A stretch of DNA of 27,859 bases, taken from the IMG/VR virus record IMGVR_UViG_3300045051_001110, positions 1 to 27,859 of that record, one strand, 5' to 3'. Position numbers and translations under genes: made by a program. The stretch is from a virus. Below are positions 20,536 to 26,585 of the stretch, one piece after another (position 1 is the stretch's first letter; the number at the start of each line of letters is the position of its first letter). The notes under the pieces were generated by a model that made no database searches, was not told where the DNA came from, and saw only the letters and a program-made list of their open reading frames with translations.

Positions 20536-23120
20536 TGTGGTTCTTTTGGTATATCGTTACGACGATCGTCGGCATGCTGTTGGCTCCAAAGCCGCATGAC
20601 GCCGATGCCTCGAGCCTCAGCGAGTCATCCATTCCCACGGCGGAAGAGGGAAAATCCATCGCTTTGATCTTGGGCCGAGCCAAGGTCACGGGACCGAATG
20701 TGACATGGTGGGGAGATCTCAGCGTCGAACCTATCAAGAAGGAAACCGGAGGATTCTTCGGCTTCTTTTCCCAGGAAGTCACGGTGGGGTACAAGTACTT
20801 TGTGGGCATGCAAATGTCCCTTTGTTGCGGTCCAGTTGACGCCCTTGAAGACATTCTCATTGATGATAAAAGCCTGAAAACACTCGGGGTCGCCTCCCTT
20901 CCACAGGCCTACAGCGCAGCGGGAACCTCGATCCACGTGGGCGCGCCCGAACTGATGGGGGGCATAGATCTGGAAGGGGGCGTCGAAGGGGATGTCACCT
21001 TCTATTTCGGTTCCCTTTCTCAGTCGGGTGATTCCTACCTCGCAGGCCAATTCGGACAACCCGTCCCTGGGTATCGCGGTGTCTGCCACGCGGTGCTTCG
21101 TCATGTCTATATCGGCACTCAGCCCTATCCCAAGAATTGGGCCTGGGTGCTCCTTTCATATCCTGCCCCAGCAGGTCTCAATCCAACTCGGGCGAACATC
21201 AATGGTGATGCGAATCCGGCCTATGGCATTGCCCACATCTTAACCCTTGATCCGGAACAGGGGGGCATGGGGCTCTCGGCCTCCCGTCTCGACCTGGGGA
21301 GTTTTGATTCGGCAGGGCTGACGCTGTACACCGAGGGCCTCGGCATCTCCATGCAGATGGATCGGGAACAGGGCGCCGATGCCTGGTTGGGTGAAATCTG
21401 TCGCACCATCGACGCAGTGCTCTATACCGATCCAGCCTCTGGGCTCTGGACGCTCAAACTCATCCGGGCAGATTACGATCCCGATACCCTGCCTGAGTTT
21501 GGTGTCGGGGATGTCTCGGCCGTGGAGAGCACCACCCCCACCTGGCCCGACACCCTGAACAAGGTGATCGTGCGCTATATGGATAGTTCCCAGGGCTTTT
21601 CAGTGCGGACGGTCATGGACCAGGATTCGGCGAACCGGGCGATCCGCGGCGAAGAAGCCTCCAGCACCTTCGATTTCATGGCCATCTCCACGGCCGCAAA
21701 CGCGCAGAAAATTGCCGGGCGAATGAAGCGGACCCATGCTTATCCTCTCGCCAGTGGCCAACTCACATGTAACCGGAAGGCCTGGGCCTTGCGCCCCGGG
21801 AGTCCTTTCAAACTCACCTGGGTTCCCATGCAGATTCAGGGAATGTGCTGCCGGGTGACCAGCATTCGCTATGGCGCGCCGGAGGAAGGCCAGATCACCA
21901 TTGATTTCTTGCAGGATATCTTCGGCATTGATTCCGTATCCTATGACCCACCCTCGGCCTCACAATGGGCTAATCCCCTGGCCGCCCCCGTTCCCGTGGC
22001 TTTCCAGCGGATGGTGGAAGCCCCGTATGGGATCGTCGGAGAGACCCGCAACGTCATGACCCTGGGCGTCAGAGGCGACACGACGACGCAGAACCTGGAC
22101 GTTTACACCAACGAGGGATCCGGCTACCTGCTGACCTCTACCATGTCCGCACCCACCCCTTCCGGCGTGCTCACGGCCCCCTGGTCCGCCAAGACCGCCG
22201 CCATGGACGCCACTGGAATCACGATCGGCAGCGGCAAGGACCTGGATCATCTTTTGGCCAGGAACACGAACGCGGACGGCCGAAACCGCGGGGCCAACAT
22301 CGCCCTCATCGGGAACGAATGGGTGTCCTGGACGACCGCCACGGATAACGGCAACGGCACCTACACCATCTCCGGCGTGCTCCGGGGGATCCTGGATTCC
22401 GTGCCGGAGGATCACGCGATTGGCGATCGCGTCTGGTTCGCGACAGAAGGGGCGGGTCTGACGCGATCATCATCTTCAGGTGGCGGGACTGGACCACAAG
22501 GTAAGCCCGGAACAGATGGAACGAACGGTCGTAGTTACATATGGCACGGCGAGTGGGACTCGGCGCACGCTTACGTGGTGGACGACACTTGCTCGCGCCT
22601 TGGCAGTTCCTACGTGTCCATTCAGAGCGGGACCAATCAACCACCCGAGCTCTCGCCCGCCTACTGGAACTTGATGGCCCAAAAGGGCGCAGATGGAACG
22701 GGCGGGGGAGGTGTGCTCTCCCAGAGTAAGCTGGTGGTCTCAGCTGGAGGGACGACCACCTCGCTCGTCACCAATGACGCACCGACAATCGCGCAGGGCA
22801 TTTCGATCGGGCAGATCACCATCACCCCGAGTGCAATCGGAACACGTCTGGTAGTCAAAGCCAAATCGATAGCGTGCTTGAGCGCGGGCTACTCGGCGAA
22901 CCATTGCGCCTTATTCAAAGATGGCGCTTCGGCAGCCATCAAGGTCATCCACACCGAACAGGCCACGGCCACTTGGGATACCGAATCCACGATCATCTAT
23001 CAAATGATCACCACGAGTCTCACACCCATCATTTTCGAGGCTCGTGCGGGATCGGCCACCGCAGGGACATTCACGCTGCGGAGTAGTTCTTTTCTTGAAG
23101 TGCAGGAATTCAATAGTTAG
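20535..23120 (+). CDS. Central tail tip / host specificity protein (gpJ-like)
   Basis: 861 residues; ATG 20535 overlaps the gpL-like stop (TGATG). The N-terminus has a hydrophobic stretch (FFWYIVTTIVGMLLA) and the typical IPTAEEGKSIALILG and GPNVTWWGDL motifs of tail tip proteins. Residues 200-560 are the conserved tip core, with YGIAHILTL, GADAWLGEICRTIDAVLY and a RVTSIRYGAPEEGQI strand. A collagen-like stretch lies at about 653-665 (GPQGKPGTDGTNG), then a chitin-binding-like module about 667-718 (WHGEWDSAHAY, VDDTCSRLGSSYVS, AYWNLMAQKG) and a second Gly-rich linker. The last 135 residues form a beta domain likely to contact the receptor. It probably determines host range. Lambda J is 1132 residues, so this is shorter. 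Confidence 0.82.
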   Translation: MWFFWYIVTTIVGMLLAPKPHDADASSLSESSIPTAEEGKSIALILGRAKVTGPNVTWWGDLSVEPIKKETGGFFGFFSQEVTVGYKYFVGMQMSLCCGPVDALEDILIDDKSLKTLGVASLPQAYSAAGTSIHVGAPELMGGIDLEGGVEGDVTFYFGSLSQSGDSYLAGQFGQPVPGYRGVCHAVLRHVYIGTQPYPKNWAWVLLSYPAPAGLNPTRANINGDANPAYGIAHILTLDPEQGGMGLSASRLDLGSFDSAGLTLYTEGLGISMQMDREQGADAWLGEICRTIDAVLYTDPASGLWTLKLIRADYDPDTLPEFGVGDVSAVESTTPTWPDTLNKVIVRYMDSSQGFSVRTVMDQDSANRAIRGEEASSTFDFMAISTAANAQKIAGRMKRTHAYPLASGQLTCNRKAWALRPGSPFKLTWVPMQIQGMCCRVTSIRYGAPEEGQITIDFLQDIFGIDSVSYDPPSASQWANPLAAPVPVAFQRMVEAPYGIVGETRNVMTLGVRGDTTTQNLDVYTNEGSGYLLTSTMSAPTPSGVLTAPWSAKTAAMDATGITIGSGKDLDHLLARNTNADGRNRGANIALIGNEWVSWTTATDNGNGTYTISGVLRGILDSVPEDHAIGDRVWFATEGAGLTRSSSSGGGTGPQGKPGTDGTNGRSYIWHGEWDSAHAYVVDDTCSRLGSSYVSIQSGTNQPPELSPAYWNLMAQKGADGTGGGGVLSQSKLVVSAGGTTTSLVTNDAPTIAQGISIGQITITPSAIGTRLVVKAKSIACLSAGYSANHCALFKDGASAAIKVIHTEQATATWDTESTIIYQMITTSLTPIIFEARAGSATAGTFTLRSSSFLEVQEFNS

Positions 23121-23128
23121 GAGATCCA

Positions 23129-23620
23129 ATGGCTGGTTATGCGGCAGACCTGATCCTTAAGACCAAACTCTGCCCACGAAATCTGCGTGGAGTGCTGCCG
23201 CTGACGTCAGCCACTGAGATGCAGATCACGACGGCCAGCAGGGCTTGGGCCCCGCTTCCCCCGGGGAACGTGAAATTGAATAATCTTGCCTATGCATCCT
23301 GGCCCACGACAACGACCGGCGACGTGACCCTCTCCTGGAGCCACCGGAACCGGGTGACCCAGGGCGTGGGCTCCGCGCTGGTCGCGCAGGACGTGGCCGG
23401 ATCGTATGCCATCGAGGGCACCCTCACAATAAAAGCCTATGTGGATGGAGTGCTGAAGCGGACCTGGTTGGGGCTCACCGGTACCTCCCAGGTTTATACC
23501 TTGGCCCAGCGCACGGCTGACAATGCCGACCTCAGCAAGCCGGTCTATTTCACGATCACGCCGATCAATGGGGCCTACACAGGTACGATTAGAACTACAC
23601 CGCCGTTTGTGATGGGCTGA
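23129..23620 (+). CDS. Tail tip accessory protein, FnIII-like
   Basis: 163 residues with a good ribosome site (AGGAG before ATG 23129) and 8 bases from the upstream stop. The phrase ASRAWAPLPPGNVKLNN followed by TTTTGDVTLSWSHRNRVTQG is found in C-terminal parts of phage tail proteins and reads as an Ig/FnIII-like beta sandwich; a second half has YAIEGTLTIKAYVDGVLKRTW. It may be a split-off domain of the central tip protein or a receptor-binding accessory. No membrane segment or enzyme motif is present. The function is inferred from position and fold pattern. Confidence 0.55.
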   Translation: MAGYAADLILKTKLCPRNLRGVLPLTSATEMQITTASRAWAPLPPGNVKLNNLAYASWPTTTTGDVTLSWSHRNRVTQGVGSALVAQDVAGSYAIEGTLTIKAYVDGVLKRTWLGLTGTSQVYTLAQRTADNADLSKPVYFTITPINGAYTGTIRTTPPFVMG

Positions 23621-23632
23621 TCTCTACCGTCG

Positions 23633-23649
23633 CGCCGAACGATACACCG
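23633..23649 (+). repeat. 17-nt direct repeat, copy 2
   Basis: Identical to 5521-5537. It lies in the 79-base gap before the membrane/lysis genes, 50 bases before ATG 23700 and 21 bases before a perfect hairpin. The two copies are about 18 kb apart and share no longer context, which favours a functional site over a recent duplication. Confidence 0.6.
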
Positions 23650-23670
23650 TGGGTGGTTTTTATAAACGAT

Positions 23671-23692
23671 CCTGGATCAGCGTTGATCCAGG
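23671..23692 (+). promoter_or_regulatory. Hairpin covering a ribosome binding site
   Basis: CCTGGATCA and TGATCCAGG pair perfectly (9 bp) around a 4-base loop. The 3' arm ends in AGG, which is the first part of AGGAG, the ribosome site for ATG 23700. If the RNA folds, the start is partly masked. There is no T-run after it, so it is unlikely to be a plain terminator. Confidence 0.5.
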
Positions 23693-23699
23693 AGAGTCC

Positions 23700-24110
23700 A
23701 TGTTCGATTTGTGCCGCAAGTGGTTCACGCCGGGTGTGAAGTTGGAAGAGCAGGACTTGAAGGCGACGATTCACTTGGTGGTGAAGGTCGCCATCGCCTT
23801 GTTCCTCGTTGCCTTGGGGCTGGGCATCTACGTGCTGTTCACCAGCCATCGACCCACGGCTGTGGCTGATCAGGCACCCGACGCCATGGTGCGCCTCCTG
23901 ACCGCTATCGGCGTATGGGGAGTGATCGGCCTGATCACTTATGCGACCATCCAGGCCTGGGACAACACCGGCCGCGCCGCGAGTCTATTGCACGTTCAGG
24001 CCGGCGACCGGGCACTGGTGATCCTCGCCAAGACCCTCGGAGCGGCTCTGACCGACGCTTCCATCATCCTGGCCGCGGCCCTGGTCTTCGGGCGGGTCGT
24101 GGGTCTTTGA
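23700..24110 (+). CDS. Three-helix membrane protein at the head of the lysis cassette
   Basis: 136 residues. ATG 23700 has AGGAG six bases upstream; an in-frame GTG at 23649 would add 17 residues but has no ribosome site. Three hydrophobic helices are visible: about 24-47, 66-87 and 106-134 (SIILAAALVFG at the end). A charged amphipathic N-terminus (DLCRKWF) precedes them. Size and topology suit a class I holin, which would open the inner membrane at lysis time, but a smaller two-helix candidate lies two genes downstream. It could be either an antiholin or an unrelated membrane protein. It overlaps the endolysin start by one base (TGATG). Confidence 0.6.
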   Translation: MFDLCRKWFTPGVKLEEQDLKATIHLVVKVAIALFLVALGLGIYVLFTSHRPTAVADQAPDAMVRLLTAIGVWGVIGLITYATIQAWDNTGRAASLLHVQAGDRALVILAKTLGAALTDASIILAAALVFGRVVGL

Positions 24111-24619
24111 TGCGACGATTCGCCTTGGTTCTGCTCCTGACGCCCCTGGCGGGGGCCCAGGTGCCCTATTGGGCCGAATTTCAGAAATACCCGCATCCCG
24201 TGGAACTCGCCGCGCAGGTTCGGCAGGAGAGCCGGTTCAATCCGCTGGCCAAATCCCAGGTTGGGGCCATGGGCCTCACCCAGTTCATGCCCGGCACGTG
24301 GCGCGAAGCCATCAAACGCGGCTGGGCCCCGGCTGAGGCTTCGCCCTGGGACGCTCCTGCGAGCATTCAGGCCCAATCGGGTTACATGACCTACCTCACC
24401 AGCTTCTTCCGGGGATCCTGGCCAAAGGCCTGGGCGGGCTACAACTGTGGTGAGGGCCGGGTGCGCCGCGTGGAGCGCAAGGTCATGGCCCGAGGCATCA
24501 CTGATACGTACGAACGGCGCGTCTGGTTGTCCATGCTGCCCGCGGAGACCCAGGGCTACGTCGATCGCATCGAGCGTGTGCATGTGCCCTGGGTTCGTGC
24601 GCGCGTCGGAGTGGAGTGA
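24110..24619 (+). CDS. Endolysin: secreted lytic transglycosylase
   Basis: 169 residues. The frame is open earlier, but ATG 24110 overlaps the upstream stop and begins a Sec signal peptide: MRRF, a hydrophobic core LALVLLL-like stretch, then PLAGAQ with likely cleavage after AGA. The mature enzyme has the SLT fold: catalytic Glu in QVRQESRFNPLA (Glu about 40), then GAMGLTQFMPGTW and YNCGEGRV. It cleaves the glycan strand of peptidoglycan, forming 1,6-anhydro-muramic acid. A signal peptide allows export by the host Sec system, so the holin would mainly set timing by depolarising the membrane. The gene is coupled to both neighbours. Confidence 0.9.
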   Translation: MRRFALVLLLTPLAGAQVPYWAEFQKYPHPVELAAQVRQESRFNPLAKSQVGAMGLTQFMPGTWREAIKRGWAPAEASPWDAPASIQAQSGYMTYLTSFFRGSWPKAWAGYNCGEGRVRRVERKVMARGITDTYERRVWLSMLPAETQGYVDRIERVHVPWVRARVGVE

Positions 24620-24924
24620 TGGAGTGTCCGTCGACCCCGGTGACCCCTATGATGACGACCCCTATGGATGGCCGTATCGACCGCTACCTGAAAGGGAGTT
24701 CCCGGCGGCTGATCGCCTATCGCGCCTCGATGGTGCTCCTGATCGTATTGGCGGCGCTCACGTCGGTGGTTTGCTATCAGGGGATGACCTATCACCCCAT
24801 TGACAACGGACTCCTCACCACCCTGACGTTCGTGGCTGGCATCGCCGCTGCCCTTGCCAGGGAGATTCGCAGGACATCGAATGAGCCCACGAAACCGGGA
24901 ACCGAGAACGAGGCCAAGCCATGA
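24619..24924 (+). CDS. Putative holin, two transmembrane helices
   Basis: 101 residues. ATG 24619 overlaps the endolysin TGA by one base; the adjacent GTG at 24616 is possible. Two hydrophobic helices (about 37-55, SMVLLIVLAALTSVV; about 66-80, LLTTLTFVAGIAAAL) are joined by a short periplasmic-type loop. The C-terminus is highly charged and ends NEAKP, as in many holins. This topology and the location next to the endolysin are typical of class II holins. The call is from architecture, not sequence family. It overlaps the next start by four bases. Confidence 0.55.
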   Translation: MECPSTPVTPMMTTPMDGRIDRYLKGSSRRLIAYRASMVLLIVLAALTSVVCYQGMTYHPIDNGLLTTLTFVAGIAAALAREIRRTSNEPTKPGTENEAKP

Positions 24925-25502
24925 CTCTCCGCGGCGCCACGACTCTTGTGGCGATTGCCCTTGCCGGCGCTTTTGTGGCGGGTCTGGTGCTCGGTCGGAA
25001 GATGGCGAACCCGAGGATGAAATCCTGGCCAATGAGCAGCGCCCCGAGCGTCCGTCTGCGGGACGGCGCTCTGGTGGCGGAACGCAGGCTAGATCCGGAA
25101 GCCCAACCCAGGCAAGCACTCCCGTCCGGAAGCAAGGCGCATCGGTTATTGTCCGTCGTGGTGATGCCCCGAACCAGTGGATCAAACCAGCCGGCCGAGG
25201 GAAGCCCAGTGGCTGGAAAGGGCGTGAGGGTTGATGTGACCCTGACGGATAACAACCGGGCGGTGGTCTCGAGTTCTGACGGCGAGGTGGTGACGGCCAC
25301 GGATGTCTTCGTGACACCCCCCCGCACCGAGCGAACGACGCACACGCTCATCACGGCCTACAATCCGGTCACACGGGATGCGGTCTTGGCGTATTCCCAA
25401 CGATGGTTCTCCCTTGGGCCCGTGACGTTCGAAGCGGGCGCTCTGGTTGCCTACCAGGACAGAAAGCCGGGCGCCTACGCCCTCTTGATCGCGAGGTGGT
25501 GA
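24921..25502 (+). CDS. Membrane-anchored hypothetical protein of the lysis cassette
   Basis: 193 residues. ATG overlaps the previous stop (ATGA). An N-terminal hydrophobic segment (about 5-25, TTLVAIALAGAFVAGLVLG) would anchor it in the inner membrane. The rest is a soluble region with Pro/Arg-rich linkers, VRVDVTLTDNNRAVVSS, and a C-terminal beta part with TTHTLITAYNP and FEAGALVAYQDRKPGAY. I do not recognise a family with known function. The place and topology suggest a periplasmic partner in lysis, perhaps spanin-like, but there is no Rz coiled coil and no Rz1 lipobox. Ends 1 base before the next ATG. Confidence 0.55.
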   Translation: MTLRGATTLVAIALAGAFVAGLVLGRKMANPRMKSWPMSSAPSVRLRDGALVAERRLDPEAQPRQALPSGSKAHRLLSVVVMPRTSGSNQPAEGSPVAGKGVRVDVTLTDNNRAVVSSSDGEVVTATDVFVTPPRTERTTHTLITAYNPVTRDAVLAYSQRWFSLGPVTFEAGALVAYQDRKPGAYALLIARW

Positions 25503-25503
25503 A

Positions 25504-25875
25504 ATGGTCGAAGCGGTTCACATGTCCCTTTCCCCCTTCGACTGGGCGACCCTTCTGGCGGCGTCCGTCATCGTCTGGTGGCTCATTCAACGCGCGGACA
25601 AGAAGCGGGAAGCCGCCGTTCAGCAAGCGGAACAGATCCGGGAGACAGCTGCGGCGAGCCGGCAAGGTGCCATGGATCAGACCCTGGGACGGCTCAGCAA
25701 CGTGGTGGAGGATCTTTCTGCCGCCCTCTACCAGGTCAAAGGCTGGGTGACCGAACATCACGTGACGAAGCCGGATCATCAGCGGGAAATGGAAAACCTC
25801 GAGAAGGCGCTCCGGCGGGATCTGGAGCAACACGTCATCAATTGCCCGGGCCGGAAAGGGCGGACACCGGAATAG
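25504..25875 (+). CDS. Membrane-anchored coiled-coil protein, 123 aa
   Basis: ATG 25504 follows the upstream TGA by one base, with GAGGTGG before it; ATG 25522 would shorten it by six. A hydrophobic helix (about 13-28, FDWATLLAASVIVWWLI) is followed by a charged helix RADKKREAAVQQAEQI and further long helical stretches, with a basic tail. The outline (one N-terminal helix plus a coiled coil) is that of phage proteins annotated as lysis accessory, DUF2730-like or Rz-like. It lacks a clear Rz signature. It may act as a spanin component or membrane adaptor. It is the last rightward gene before the attachment region. Confidence 0.55.
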   Translation: MVEAVHMSLSPFDWATLLAASVIVWWLIQRADKKREAAVQQAEQIRETAAASRQGAMDQTLGRLSNVVEDLSAALYQVKGWVTEHHVTKPDHQREMENLEKALRRDLEQHVINCPGRKGRTPE

Positions 25876-26015
25876 GGGCTTGGAAATCACCGACACGGGT
25901 GATGATTGAATGTTCCTTTCAGTCATCTATGTGAATGTCAATATGAACACATGCAATCTTTACCTAATTTTACGGTATGAAATTCGCATGGATGATAGGG
26001 ATTGCCCATCTCTGA

Positions 26016-26522
26016 ATGGAGTTGGGGTACATTCATATCACACGGGGCTTGGCAGCCCTCCCACATAGCGGCCCCGTCGCCCGCTGCGACGGCATCCTTG
26101 TCGGGATGCCGTGGAAATGCAATACCCTCGCGGGGAATACCACGGGCCTCGCTATGTGGAGGCTGCCAACTCCCGACGCCATTGGGATCCGCGCCATCGA
26201 GCTCGCCAGCTCCGTAGGCGCCCGCTTGTCTGGAGTTGCGGTGTATTCCGAATTGCAGGCCCTCTGCCTCTTCTTCGCTCAAAGCCCAGTGAAGCGCCAC
26301 ATGGAGTGGGTGCTCCAGCAGATTCATCGAAATCCAGGGCTAAAAGTCGACCTAGCATTGGTGCGGGTTTCCGGGGAATTCCTGTGGGACTGTTGTGGGA
26401 CTGACCGGGCCAAGGGCCTCGCGGCCTCCTTGAAGCTGTTGGGGTTATGCAATGCCCAAATACAAGCCAAGAATGTCCAAAATCGCAAAAAACCGAACAC
26501 AAAAAAACGCCCCAAGTGTTGA
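26016..26522 (+). CDS. Doubtful open frame, 168 aa
   Basis: The frame begins ATG 26016 without a clear ribosome site and ends inside the loop of the leftward terminator hairpin. Its middle reads like a plausible soluble helix-rich protein (PDAIGIRAIELASSVGARL, then KRHMEWVLQQIHRNP), and codon third positions are often G or C. However, it runs through the folded element and the 23-base repeat, and the end is Lys-rich because the strand is the reverse of the terminator tract. It could be a real small gene, a captured host fragment or chance. No family is recognised. Confidence 0.25.
   Translation: MELGYIHITRGLAALPHSGPVARCDGILVGMPWKCNTLAGNTTGLAMWRLPTPDAIGIRAIELASSVGARLSGVAVYSELQALCLFFAQSPVKRHMEWVLQQIHRNPGLKVDLALVRVSGEFLWDCCGTDRAKGLAASLKLLGLCNAQIQAKNVQNRKKPNTKKRPKC
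26049..26169. ncRNA. Folded element: long stem enclosing three hairpins
   Basis: An outer stem pairs TTGGCAGCC (26049-26057) with GGCTGCCAA (26161-26169), continues through TCC/GGA and ACATAGC/GCTATGT with single-base bulges, and encloses three stems: CCGTCGC/GCGACGG (26074-26092), GGCATCC/GGATGCC (26091-26110) and CCGTGG/CCACGG (26109-26145). The inner stems share end bases and would compete. The strand and nature (RNA, or folded single-stranded DNA) cannot be decided. It is the most structured sequence I see in the window. Confidence 0.35.
26382..26404 (+). repeat. Direct repeat copy 1, putative integrase arm site
   Basis: CTGTGGGACTGTTGTGGGACTGA, itself a tandem pair of TGTGGGACTG units 11 bases apart, occurs here and identically at 26641-26663, on opposite sides of the tRNA-like core. 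Similarity stops abruptly at both ends. Paired direct repeats flanking a core are the form of integrase arm-binding sites. The distance to the core is 136 bases. Confidence 0.5.
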
Positions 26523-26535
26523 TCATTGGGGCGTT
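26501..26535 (-). terminator. Intrinsic terminator after the tRNA half
   Basis: Read leftward, AACGCCCCAA, a 10-base loop and TTGGGGCGTT form a perfect 10-bp stem followed by a T-run (seven A on the given strand, 26501-26507). It ends leftward transcripts of integrase or, after integration, of the restored tRNA gene. The spacing from the tRNA CCA end is only six bases. Confidence 0.85.
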
Positions 26536-26540
26536 AAGGT

Positions 26541-26585
26541 TGGTGGCTGGAGACAGACTCGAACTGTCGACCTAGGGATTATGAG
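26541..26585 (-). other. attP: attP core: 3' half of a CAT-anticodon tRNA gene
   Basis: Read leftward this runs CTCATAATCCC (anticodon loop and 3' stem), the variable bases TAGGTCG, a perfect T arm GACAG-TTCGAGT-CTGTC, the acceptor strand TCCAGCC, then ACCA. That is the 3' half of tRNA-Met (or tRNA-Ile2 with CAT). No 5' half adjoins: upstream bases are integrase codons, and the base expected to pair with the first T of the 3' anticodon stem is T, not A. This marks where phage identity with the tRNA begins. The encoded CCA and the terminator would rebuild a working host tRNA on integration. Confidence 0.85.

Larger units (their letters stand above)
25876..26571 (+). other. Attachment region, mostly non-coding
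   Basis: About 700 bases between the last lysis gene and the leftward integrase. From the left: a short imperfect stem (25886-25903) with no T-run, an AT-rich stretch to about 26015, a folded element (26049-26169), one copy of a 23-base repeat (26382-26404), a leftward terminator (26501-26535) and a tRNA 3' half (26541-26585). Several open frames cross it on both strands, the best being 26016-26522. In temperate phages such a region is the P arm of attP. Confidence 0.5.

Noticed and set aside
25938-26327. 129-residue open frame on the minus strand of the attachment region
   Set aside because: Its protein is Gly/His/Pro-rich without a recognisable domain, and much of it is the complement of the folded element.
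26152-26526. 124-residue minus frame as remnant of another integrase
   Set aside because: Only the SPTTVPQ-length DNA stretch matches the real integrase, in a different frame; flanking residues show no similarity, so a shared DNA site is a better explanation.
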